Shown here: positions 1-9,639 of the stretch, one piece after another
How the letters are laid out: each line of letters begins with the position of its first letter
How positions within the stretch are numbered: the first letter of the stretch is position 1
Origin: Tetramitus jugosus
Taxonomy: Eukaryota > Heterolobosea > Eutetramitea > Acrasida > Vahlkampfiidae
DNA: 64,000 bases
Direction of reading: 5' to 3'
NCBI GenBank assembly: GCA_937625935.1
Contig: OW569382.1
Coordinates: 372,001 to 436,000, forward strand
Position numbers and translations under genes: made by a program
Notes under the pieces: model-generated
Database searches by the model: none
What the model was told of the DNA's origin: nothing
What the model saw: the letters and a program-made list of their open reading frames with translations, nothing else

Positions 1-779
1 GTTCGAGCTTGTGCCTCTCTTTTGATTGTTCTCCAGACTATCATACATTCACATGCACATTTCATGTAACCAATTCCACATATGAACACACACAAAACAA
101 ACACGAAAAATTTGTCAATATAAGAACAACAGTGTTATCTGGAGGGGAAAAAGGATGAAAATGCAACACATACGAGATACCGGGAATAAAGTGACAAAAA
201 CAGCACTTTTCGATTCAAATTTGAATTTTTCAACCGAAGCAATGCATTTTCATCTTTTAACAAATTCATGGATGACATGTTTCGATGATGAAAATGATTC
301 GATTCATCTCCACCAGTGTTATTGTCCATATTCTGATGATGATGATGATGATGAAGAGCACTAATGGATGAAAGAATGTGAACACATCGATCATATTCTT
401 TCAAATCAAACAAACTCTTTGCAAACAAAAATTTATCTTGCATAATCCACTCTTCCATATCTATTCCATCCTCACCTTCATTATTATTCATACTATTATT
501 GTTATTGTTACTATTGATATTATTGTTATTGCGTAACAGTGCAGAAATGGGACTCGTAATTTCATATTCTTCAAAATTGGGTTTGATTTGTGTCGATTTA
601 CCAATGGATGATGATGGCACAGGCAAACCAATCAATTGTTCACCTAACCACTTGGAACTGTAGAGGAGACCTCTACTCGAACACTCTGTAATGGTGTAGT
701 GCATCGAAGAACGAAGGTATGATATTTGTTCATCACTTAGCTTTTGATTGTTGCTTGTTGCACTGTTTTGGTGGTTCAT
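1..779 (-). CDS. CDC23: Anaphase-promoting complex subunit 8 (CDC23-like), 5' part
   Basis: This is the N-terminal part of a CDC23/APC8-like protein, a TPR scaffold subunit of the anaphase-promoting complex that ubiquitinates mitotic regulators. Exon 1 runs 779 to 174 (202 codons) and exon 2 runs from 37 off the window edge. The intron at 173-38 begins GTATGTG and ends TAG. The family is suggested by an early helix ending in KWLGEQL, then DKFLFAKSLFDLKEYDRC, then the LFLSLYSRYL motif, which across the splice continues SGEQSKER, as in other CDC23 proteins. Poly-Asn and poly-His runs (about residues 83-100 and 143-149) are lineage-specific insertions. The gene is truncated by the window, so TPR repeats are not visible. 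The match rests on remembered family motifs. Confidence 0.8.
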
Positions 780-876
780 TTATTGATTGTGCTTTGCTTG
801 CTGCAAAAGAGAAACTCTTTTGACCGCGAAAATGTTTTTGGGCGCCAAACAGAATTACTCCGTATGGTGCATACAA

Positions 877-3495
877 TCAGTGGAGCAAAAACCCATCGAC
901 CAGACCGTGTTTCACTGCTGCATCAAAGAGCTTTGACATGCTGGTGACCGAGAGAGGATCATTATTGTTGTTGTTCGTAGTTGGTGCAGGAGAGTCAGAT
1001 GTTTGGTGCTCGAGCGATGGCTCCCGATCACAAATGTCATATGCTGGGAAATCGAGCCTGTTGAGACATGTGTGAGCCACAGGCAAGTATCTGTTCTTGT
1101 TTTCACTCTTTGGCACTCTGACGCAACAGATTGTGAAATTGGGATAGAGACCTCGGAAGCCCTCGGGAGGTACACAGCTGGTGCCCGTTACAAACTGCAG
1201 GAGCTGAGACCGTTGTGTATCACTCATCTCGCCAACCATCTTCCAGAAATGATGAATCGTGGGATGTGACTCTGAAAAACCTGCCTCATACTTGCAGTGC
1301 TGCTGCCAGTCTCGAACAGAAATTGTTGGCTTTCCACACAGCAATAGCTCCAGCTCTGACTCGGAAAATATGCTAAAATATGGGCGTGGTATAATGCTGT
1401 ACAATCCAGATAAAAACAGAGTTAACTGAGGTCTCACGCTCTCAACGAGCTTCCACCGTGAATACAACTCGACAAATTGTCTCTTGTTTTCATTGGTGAC
1501 TGGTATTTGATCACCGTCGTACACTAGAGGGAAAGTGTTGTTGCTTCCAAAGTCATTCAGCTCAGCACTGAACGTTAGGTACATGTGTTCCACTTGGTCA
1601 TATGACAGAATATTCTTCATTGCCAAAAACATGCTTGGATCACAATACTCCAAATCTTCAAATGTAATGGGTTTTCCAATAATCATTTTGAATATGACTC
1701 TCGAAAAATGAGTATCCATCAGATTCATATCGTACAAACACTTGCCCACAAGCTTTCCAATAAATGTAAAATATTGCAAATGATCTTCATTAACCACACT
1801 AGTTGGATTTGGATGGTAGGTGCCATTCATACCCGTTTTCAAGAACAAGGCATTATTGCGATCCAAAATCTGCTCACTCAATAATTTGTAAAACTCTCGG
1901 GTCACACCACCCATGTCCAAACCAGGTTCATGCGCAAAAAAGATGTACATTGGTCGCCTAAGGTCAGATTGCGTCATTGTAGAAAAGTGCTTACATGCAT
2001 CGAAAACGAGATCGGATCTTCGAACTAACACTACGGTTGGTTGTTGAACCTCTGCATCATCAGGCAACAACCGTTGATAAAATAATTCTGTTCTCGTTTC
2101 GAAGTCAAGACTCCGCTCCTCCTCAGTGTAAATACTTTCGCCTTCATACTCATGATCCGGTAAGTTGATCGAAATACTGAAATTAATCGGCGAAGAATAG
2201 TCGTCTCCAGTTTCAATAACATCAGGAGCTGTCGATTCACTGCGTTTTCCCTCTCTAATGTGTTGCTTCTTCTCCAATTTTGAACAATGAAACAACAAAT
2301 GTTCAATTTGTGTATCAAGGTTCATCTCAACACTCAACACATTCTCAGACTCTAATTTTGCAATGGAATCGGCCACTTGTCTGCTTGGCATCATTAGAAC
2401 ATCGGTAAAGTAGTTGAAAAGACTCAAGAAACGAACATAGGCCGGCGTTTGATCATTTGATGCACTCTCGCTTTGTTTTCCTTTGCCCTTGTGCTGTTTT
2501 CTGTTTAACTTTGGAATCGGAGTGCACTGAACCGATGTTCCCTTGATAAAATACAATGATCCATCGTGTACAACCATGTCCGGTGTCGATATCATGCTTC
2601 CTGCAGTAGAGCACCGAACATCCACCAAAAATTTCTCTTGTTCGATATCCCACACACGAAACAGTTTGGAATCCGAGTCCCAACCAATGATAAAATGTTC
2701 GAACAAGTGAAAACTACTGAGTCCCAAGATTGGTGCATACACGTGATCACTCTCCATATCGAACACTGCAATCTCATTGAACAAACTACAAAAGAGGAGA
2801 TTCTTGGGTTCATACAGTGCAATTTGCGTACAGTGATCACGACATAAAAATACACGAATGCAGTCACCTGATTCAATATCCCATGACCGAATCGTTCCAT
2901 CTGCACTCGACGAATATAAAATATCAGACTCGAGTGACAAAACTAAATGTTCGATTCGCTTGCTGTGACCACTCAGTTTATGCAGCCGCTTTCCACTCTT
3001 TTCATCAAATACATGTATGTTACAATCATAACCAGCACAACAGACATAATTCTCTGTTGCAATGCCACATGTGAGCCAATTCTCACTGCCATGATACACT
3101 CGAATGCACTCTCCAGTCTCTATATTCCACGCTCGCACCGTACAATCTTGACTCGTTGAATATAGCACAGTTTGGCCATCATCACCACTATCACCACCAC
3201 CACCACCATTAAATGCATTTTGTTGTTGTTGACCATCAGTATGACGCATAAAGAGAGAAGTCACAGCCTTCGAGTGACCACTATACACTTGTTCACACAT
3301 GTTGGACGACAGTGATTCATTGAGTGACCATTTACAAATATGTTTGTCCAATGAGCTCGTAAACATCACATCCCGATGACTCTCTAGCATCAAAATACTC
3401 GTAATCTTTGAAAAATGTTTCCAATTCTTAAATTGATCACGTGTCTTGACATGACGATTACTCACTCCACCCATACTACCACCACTATTACCACC

Positions 3496-3535
<40 letters not shown>

Positions 3536-4041
3536 ACAGTTGAAACATCCTTGATAGTGGCTGATAGAGCATCCAATGAAGAACGACCGGCAGTGGAAAA
3601 AGAAGAAGATCCTTCATCCGAATCATTATTCATTTCATCCTCTTCATCATCATACGTGTCACCAGTATCCACCGTATCTCCATCACTCAATGTCGTTGCT
3701 GAATCACCATGATTTTTACTACCACCATTGTTTGATTGTGTCGATCCAAAAAATTTTGTAAAAGTGGAAGTAGGACTATTATTATTGTTCTGTTTCTTTT
3801 GCTTTTTCTTGTTGTTATTAGTATTCTTGATTTTTTTTGATTTTTTAGTAGTTGTTGTTGTAGTAGTGTGCAATGAAGAAGAAGCAGATGATGACTCCAA
3901 AAGCTTCTTTTTTTTTTCTTTGATTTCGTCTACGGTCGGTAAATTAGAGGCACTAGCACCACCGTTTGCATTGTAGTATTGACTCCAAAAACGTCGAATA
4001 TCTTCATTTTTGTCACGAACGTTGGATGGTGATGCACCCAT
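877..4041 (-). CDS. WD40-repeat HECT-type E3 ubiquitin ligase
   Basis: A 1054-residue HECT ubiquitin ligase. The first ATG of the frame is at 4041; the frame is open further upstream but has no ATG there. Residues 1-200 are low-complexity (poly-Ser/Gly/Thr/Asn, basic and acidic). Residues about 205-560 hold WD40 repeats with GH...WD-type blades such as TVRAWNIETGECIRV and TIRSWDIESGDCIRV. A linker leads to a HECT domain from about 640 to the C terminus, with MYIFFAHEPGLDMGGVTREF, TGTSCVPPEGF and the catalytic-cysteine motif HTCLNRLDF (Cys992). A short Asn-rich insert (about residues 1003-1035) separates that cysteine from the C-terminal tail. The N terminus MGASPSN fits an N-myristoylation consensus. 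The substrate is unknown; the WD40 propeller probably recruits it. It lies 97 bp from CDC23 on the same strand. Confidence 0.88.
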
Positions 4042-4584
4042 GTTTCGTTTGCTTGTTTGATGATTGTAGAGGGTCGCTTGATGATGGACAAAAATTTCTT
4101 TATCGGCGCTTGGGGGTGAATTGCTATTTCGGCGATTTTGCTTTCGGACCAAAATTCACGAGTTTGGCGGATGGGATTTGTAGGTCTCTACAACTGGTGA
4201 GCAGTTCATGTCAATCCATACCAGGAAAAGGTGTCGGTCTGGCTGTCCAATTCGTTTTTTCACACATCTTTCTATTCTGAAAAATTTCAGAAAGAATTGT
4301 CCACAGAATTTTTTTGGCAGAAAGGAAATGCGCCCACATTGCGGCCACTTTCCGCCTGAGCGATAGAATACAAAGATACCGCATCCAAGGCAGACTGCAA
4401 GTCTGAATCTCCACTGCATCTCTCTTCCTGACGGTGCAGCTTCCAGGGAATAAAACTTGCATTTTTCACACCAAAGAAAACCAACCACACCAAAGCTTAA
4501 AACAACAACCAAAGCAACATCAAAAAGCAAAAGCAAGCTTCTTCTTTGTCAAAAGATCACACTTTCACACAACAACAACAAAAA

Positions 4585-5634
4585 ATGACAGTTGTTCAAT
4601 CCTCATCCTCATCCTCATCCAAGGTCACTGTTCCTCAAGGTTACAAATCACTTCTCTCACTCAGAGAAACTGAAGTGGCCATCAAGAAGCTAAAGGACAA
4701 GTTCGAGAGCACACTCGCTCAGAAATTGAACCTTACACGTGTGTCTGCACCATTGTTTGTTCGACCAGAAACTGGTCTCAATGATAACTTGAACGGTATT
4801 GAAGGTCCAGTGTCGTTCCAAGCCAAAGACGTTCATCATGACGCAAGAATCGAAATTGTGCACTCGTTGGCCAAGTGGAAGAGAATGGCACTGTTTCGCT
4901 ATGGTTTCTCCAGTGGAGAGGGACTGTACACAGATATGAATGCAATTAGAAAGGACGAAGAATTGAGCAACGTTCATTCCATTTATGTTGATCAATGGGA
5001 TTGGGAAAAGGTGATTGCAAAGGAGCACAGAACAACAGAAACGTTGATGCAAACCGTTCAATCCATTTACGAAGCTTTCCGCCAAACGGAGAAATATATC
5101 GTGAGTGAATACCCTGCGCTGAGCGAACCATTCCAACTGCCGGAAAATATTCATTTTTTGACGAGTCAGGAATTGGAGAACAAATACCCTTCTTTTACTC
5201 CAAAGGAGAGAGAGCACGCGATTGCAAAGGAGCACGGTGCAGTGTTTATTATGCAAATTGGACATGTTTTGAACAGTGGTGAGAAGCATGATGGAAGAGC
5301 ACCTGATTATGATGATTGGGAGTTGAACGGAGATATTCTCTTCTGGTATCCTCCACTGGATCGATCTGTGGAATTGTCATCGATGGGTATCCGTGTCGAC
5401 AGAGATGCTCTCGAGAAGCAATTGGAGATTAGCAACGCTCAAGACAGGAGAGAACTTGAGTATCATCAACTGTTGTTGCAGGATAAGCTACCGTTCACAA
5501 TTGGTGGAGGACTTGGTCAATCAAGAATATGCATGTACTTTTTGAGAAAGGTTCATATTGGAGAAGTGCAATGCTCTGTTTGGGATGCAGAAACCTTGCG
5601 CATTTGTGAAGAAAATGATGTTCCACTGCTGTAG
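4585..5634 (+). CDS. asnA: Aspartate-ammonia ligase (AsnA-type asparagine synthetase)
   Basis: Makes asparagine from aspartate, ammonia and ATP (AMP-forming). The protein has 349 residues, close to the roughly 330 of bacterial AsnA, plus a poly-Ser N-terminal extension. The ATG at 4585 is used because the frame upstream has no other ATG. Family motifs visible: [18 protein letters not shown] near the start, [39 protein letters not shown], and near the C terminus [11 protein letters not shown], the class II aminoacyl-tRNA-synthetase-like motif 3. AsnA is mainly bacterial and is also known from some anaerobic protists and trypanosomatids; most eukaryotes use the unrelated glutamine-dependent AsnB. 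No intron and no organelle-targeting signal are evident. A polyadenylation-like AATAAA follows at about 5648. Confidence 0.92.
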   Translation: MTVVQSSSSSSSKVTVPQGYKSLLSLRETEVAIKKLKDKFESTLAQKLNLTRVSAPLFVRPETGLNDNLNGIEGPVSFQAKDVHHDARIEIVHSLAKWKRMALFRYGFSSGEGLYTDMNAIRKDEELSNVHSIYVDQWDWEKVIAKEHRTTETLMQTVQSIYEAFRQTEKYIVSEYPALSEPFQLPENIHFLTSQELENKYPSFTPKEREHAIAKEHGAVFIMQIGHVLNSGEKHDGRAPDYDDWELNGDILFWYPPLDRSVELSSMGIRVDRDALEKQLEISNAQDRRELEYHQLLLQDKLPFTIGGGLGQSRICMYFLRKVHIGEVQCSVWDAETLRICEENDVPLL

Positions 5635-6103
5635 ATTTACTTTGGAAAATAAATCAACACAAAGCTCAAGTAAGAGCACACCATCTATCCTTTCCTTTAG
5701 CGGATCTATCTCCTCTATCAAAGCTCGTCAAGTGAACTTCCTTCTCATGTCACTTTCGTTCGAAATCGTAGCATGACGGTTCCATGTCGGATTCGATGTC
5801 GACGGATTCTCCTTGATGTTGACGCTCTTTTCGCTTCGTGTGTCTTGCACGGGGTTCATTTTTAGCGGCATATTCATTATTTTCGGAGCTGACCCGTGCC
5901 AAAAGTCTCCTCTCGGAGAAGAGCAACCACACTTCCATCTCAGAAAAATCAAAAACCATTGTATATACCACAACAACAATCATAAAGAAAATCATTCCTC
6001 TCTCTTTGTGTTCTCACTTCCATCCTTTTCTCCACAACAACCACCACAACTTCACCACCACCTCATCTCCCTCCCGTCTACTACTATTTATTTATAAAGA
6101 AAA
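5635..6103. other. Intergenic region between asnA and a membrane-protein gene
   Basis: It holds the asnA 3' flank, with AATAAA near 5648, and a pyrimidine- and CAA-rich leader for the gene at 6104. On the minus strand an open frame at 5938-5750 would encode about 62 charged residues (ending MEPSCYDFERK). It could be a small gene or exon, but nothing supports its expression, so it is not called. Confidence 0.5.
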
Positions 6104-6718
6104 ATGAGTCCAGCCGTTACCACCAGCACAACTACCACTACGACCAACAAACACCACCATCAAAAGGGCATCACGACAACAACATCCTCCAACGTTTTCA
6201 ACAAAAAGGTTGATTTTACATTGAGTTCACTGATTGCTCTTGTTGGTGTTTTGAGCCTACTGGGATGCATTTCTCAGTCACTCACATCTGTTCATGCCAT
6301 TAGCTTTATTGCACGCTCTATTAGTAGTGTGTGTTTTTTGTTAGTGGGCTTGTTGGGTATGGGTAGTTGCTTGATCAAGAGTAGCTTTTGCTATGCAAAG
6401 TTTGTCTTGTGTGTGTCGTACGTCATTGGTCTCTCTGTTTTGTTGTTGGGTCAGTTGGTTCGACTGCTCATCAATGTTCGATTGATTGGTCGAACCGTAG
6501 TGGATCAAAACGGACTTTTGCAATCATCAGTTTCCACGACATTTTTGTCGCCAATTTTGCTCAGCAGGTTGACCATGGATTCACTCAGTGTTTTTTGTGT
6601 TGTTGTTTGCTTGTCCTCAGCTCTGAGACAATTGTCAAAGACACGCACAAGACGGGTTCGCGATTCTGAAGATAAGATTACGACCCTCGTCTATAACGTT
6701 GACTTTTCATCGTTCTAA
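6104..6718 (+). CDS. Four-helix membrane protein of unknown function
   Basis: I do not recognise this 204-residue protein. After a Thr/His-rich N-terminal tail (residues 1-35) it has four hydrophobic stretches at about 38-58, 64-90, 96-121 and 160-178. It ends in a basic cytosol-like tail (LSKTRTRRVRD). The second and third helices contain Cys/Gly/Ser-rich faces, suggesting close packing. The overall plan resembles small tetraspan or MARVEL-like proteins, but the tetraspanin CCG motif and large cysteine loop are absent. The ATG at 6104 follows an A-rich AAGAAAA context. It has no introns and lies upstream of the sphingolipid synthase on the same strand; no functional link is implied. Confidence 0.6.
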   Translation: MSPAVTTSTTTTTTNKHHHQKGITTTTSSNVFNKKVDFTLSSLIALVGVLSLLGCISQSLTSVHAISFIARSISSVCFLLVGLLGMGSCLIKSSFCYAKFVLCVSYVIGLSVLLLGQLVRLLINVRLIGRTVVDQNGLLQSSVSTTFLSPILLSRLTMDSLSVFCVVVCLSSALRQLSKTRTRRVRDSEDKITTLVYNVDFSSF

Positions 6719-6951
6719 AAAGCTCAACAAAACAACAACAACCTGCGAATCACTTTTTGATGATGATTCAAACCCAACAACAACAACAATTTTGTCAAAT
6801 ATGTACATACAACTCATTAATTTATTATCTATAAACAATTCAAGTAAATACATCGAACTTTTCATACAACCGCAATAAGATTACTTTTTCTTTTGAATAA
6901 CACTTTTTTGTCCGACACCAAGAAAAAAAATCGACAAAAACATCATTTGTG

Positions 6952-8467
6952 ATGACATTCAATAACAAGAATCAAACTTGCAAGACAAGAGGATCACTAT
7001 TGCCTCCTTTTCGATTCTATGTTGTCTTTTTCATTTTTTGTGCGTGTTATCTGTGGAACGATGTCATGACTGGTGTTGCCATGTGGAGAGCTCCACAAGG
7101 TCCCGTATGTAATCAGAGAAGATCCATCCATTTTCTTTTTACCTCTACTTGTTGAGAGCTTTCAATTCCTATGAAGGAGCTAAAAGAAAAACAGGAGGAT
7201 ATTTCATTCCTAACACTAAAGTTGTTTTTTTTGCTTGTTTTTGTTTCGTTAGGGATGGTCTCATGATGTCAATTTAGCTCTCATTGGAAAGCCCTATGTT
7301 CCTCCAATGAACGACACGAGATTTTCAACTGTTTTGCCTGATGTTGGCTTTGATTTGATTCCCTATGTGGATCATGATGTTGCTACGAGGCTTCTGGTCT
7401 GTTTTATGCTTGTTAGCTTTTGTGTTTGTTTACACTCGAAGAAGAGATGGGAAATGATGAGTCGTTTCATGCTCGTTGATGCCATACTGTTGTTCATGAG
7501 AGGATTCACTGTGGTGGCCACTTCAATGAACAATCCTTATCCACCATGTTACAATTGTGGTCACGATTCTTGTCCAAGCAGTGTTTGGACATCAGTATGG
7601 TGGACCGTGTCAAAATTTCCCTTTTTTGATTGCGGTGATTTAATGTTCAGTGGTCACACGGTTCACTTCTTGCTGATGGCGCTGTTGTGGAATCGCTTTT
7701 GCTCTCACAAGGCGTTGAAGATGATTGTTTGGTCCTATACGATACCAGGCATCTTTACGTTGATTGCATGTCGTATGCACTATACGAACGATGTGTTGAT
7801 TGGATTCTTCTTGACATTGTTTGTTTGGCATTGGTATCACTTGACACTGACCTATCACAGTGAATTGAGAGTGGATAGAGCCAGAGTGGCAGGTGATGAT
7901 CAAATGAACAGTGTTAATGCTGCTGTCAAAAAGACAAATTATTCACTGTTGACTCGATTGATTCTTTGGGCAGAGAACATGGAGAAGAGTGATGATTTTG
8001 TTGCTGGCAAAGTTGCAGAGGAGCAGCAAGAGCTGATTCCTGTGATTGCCCAACATAAGAAGAGCAATCTCCGTCATCATCAATATGACAACAATGATCA
8101 TTCGTTCCACATGTCTCATCATGGCTATTCGCAATACCCCCATCAGATGACAATGGACAACAATAATAGCTATTATCCAGAGACGCGAAATGCAGAGCTT
8201 GCATCTGTTTCTTCGCCTTTCTCCACTCAATATGGTGAGAACGGCAATGATACTCTCCTCTATCCCTATCTATTTCCTCACTCGACTCAGCTGCCACCCT
8301 TCTCGTCCGACAATAGAGATCCAATAGCGCAACATCAAGGTGTGATGATGCACAATGAGTGTGCTACTAGGATGACACACAATATGGCACCTTTGACACA
8401 CATAGAGCACAAATCGCGGCCATTGTACACGATTCGAGCTCATCCACACGACTCTCCATCGTCATAA
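6952..8467 (+). CDS. Sphingomyelin/inositol-phosphorylceramide synthase family protein
   Basis: A membrane phosphotransferase of the sphingomyelin-synthase (PAP2-like C-terminal) family, which moves a phospho-headgroup from a phospholipid to ceramide. Exon 1 is 6952-7104, the intron 7105-7252 (GTATGT...TTAG) and exon 2 7253-8467, giving 455 residues. The splice joins MWRAPQGP to GWSHDVNL. Exon 1 supplies the first hydrophobic segment. Exon 2 carries PLPD-like PDVGFDL, then CGDLMFSGHTVHF (His186) and CRMHYTNDVLIGF (His227, Asp231), the family catalytic triad. Residues after about 330 form a hydrophilic His/Tyr/Asn-rich tail that other family members lack. The headgroup (choline, inositol or ethanolamine) cannot be read from sequence. 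Members occur in animals and trypanosomatids. Confidence 0.88.
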
Positions 8468-8773
8468 TCACCTCACTGAGAGTTCGAAGATACTTGAGTA
8501 TTGTTATTCTGCTTCTCTTGCTCAACAAATTGTGATGTCGGTTTTTCAGGGAGACCTCAAATTATTCCAGAAGGAGCCAAGCTAAACATAGCTCACCATG
8601 TTGATAGAGCAACTCTGGAAACGAACCTGCAGCAACCGATTTCATCTCAAGAGGAACACACAAAACACACAGCCTGCATTTGACCTATTCAGTAGTTATC
8701 ATATATAACTGCTTTCTCCGCTGTCTCTACCACCTACCTACATACCTGATTAATCTGAGAAAACCACTGGCAA
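8468..8773. other. Intergenic spacer
   Basis: Terminal region of the sphingolipid synthase and promoter of the ankyrin gene. An AT-rich TATATAACT lies near 8701, about 70 bp before the next ATG, and is a possible TATA element. No conserved open frame or repeat was seen. Confidence 0.4.
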
Positions 8774-9379
8774 ATGACAATTGATCACATGTCACTGATT
8801 GAAGCAGCCAAGATAGGAAATACAAGTGCCTTAGAAGAAAGAATTGAAGAGTTAACCAATGAAGGCATTCATGTTGATTCCGAGCTTGATAACCGGAATG
8901 AAGTTGGAGGTAACACAGCACTGTTGATAGCCTGTGCGACCGGTAGTGTTCCCTGTGTGGAACTATTGTTGAGCAGAGGTGCTAACATCAATCATACGAG
9001 CAGAATTGGATGGAATGCTCTGATTTGTGCATCACAAGCAGGGAATGCCAATGTTGTGCAAGTTTTATTGGACAAATTTGCTTCTGTTGAAGACGCGGCA
9101 CACTTCATGAACCAAAAGGATGTTTATGGTAACACTGCACTTCATTGGGCGTGTTTTAATGCTAATTATGCAACTGTGGATTGTCTATTGAAACATGGGG
9201 CCGATATTACAACTAGGAATCATTTTGGTCAGATGCCCGAGCAGTGTGTTGGTCGTGATCCCAATCAACGAACATTATCCCATGCTGACAAGCTACGCTG
9301 CTTGCAATTGCTTCAAGAGAAATCCTCTAGCAATCAAGCAGACATCACTCGTCGAAATCAACCAAAATCTATTCAATGA
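8774..9379 (+). CDS. Ankyrin-repeat protein
   Basis: A 201-residue protein made almost wholly of ankyrin repeats, which are protein-protein interaction modules. Clear repeats are GNTALLIACATGSVPCVELLLSRGANI (about residues 48-74), WNALICASQAGNANVVQVLLDKF (about 83-105), and GNTALHWACFNANYATVDCLLKHGADI (about 124-150). Partial repeats flank these, including an N-terminal MSLIEAAKIGNTSALEERIEEL. There is no signal peptide, membrane segment or enzymatic domain. The stand-alone ankyrin format gives no clue to its partner. The first ATG at 8774 is used; a second ATG nine nucleotides on, in frame, is also possible. Confidence 0.82.
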   Translation: MTIDHMSLIEAAKIGNTSALEERIEELTNEGIHVDSELDNRNEVGGNTALLIACATGSVPCVELLLSRGANINHTSRIGWNALICASQAGNANVVQVLLDKFASVEDAAHFMNQKDVYGNTALHWACFNANYATVDCLLKHGADITTRNHFGQMPEQCVGRDPNQRTLSHADKLRCLQLLQEKSSSNQADITRRNQPKSIQ

Positions 9380-9639
9380 CTGATTCGTCATTTGAATTTT
9401 GTAAATGTACACATGACCTAGAGTATCACGATACCTGTCCTATGATTTAGTCAATTGTTTGTTGCAGTGAGCCCATGAGCATGTCATTCAAGTGTATTGG
9501 GGCTGAAAAGTTTACCAAATCCACAATTTGAATCACTATTTACTTGTTGTAACAGTTGGTGGTGTACTCCAATTCTATTTTCAAAACCTTGGATCGCCAT
9601 GACTTCCAAAAAACAAACAAAGAGATAAGATTTTGCGAG

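Noticed and set aside
3179-3260. Short triplet repeats (ACC, CAA, TTG runs), also at 18270-18310, 35330-35480 and 15236-15440
   Set aside because: They encode or flank homopolymeric Gly, Gln, Asn or Thr tracts, or are simple sequence. There are no regular spacers as in CRISPR arrays.
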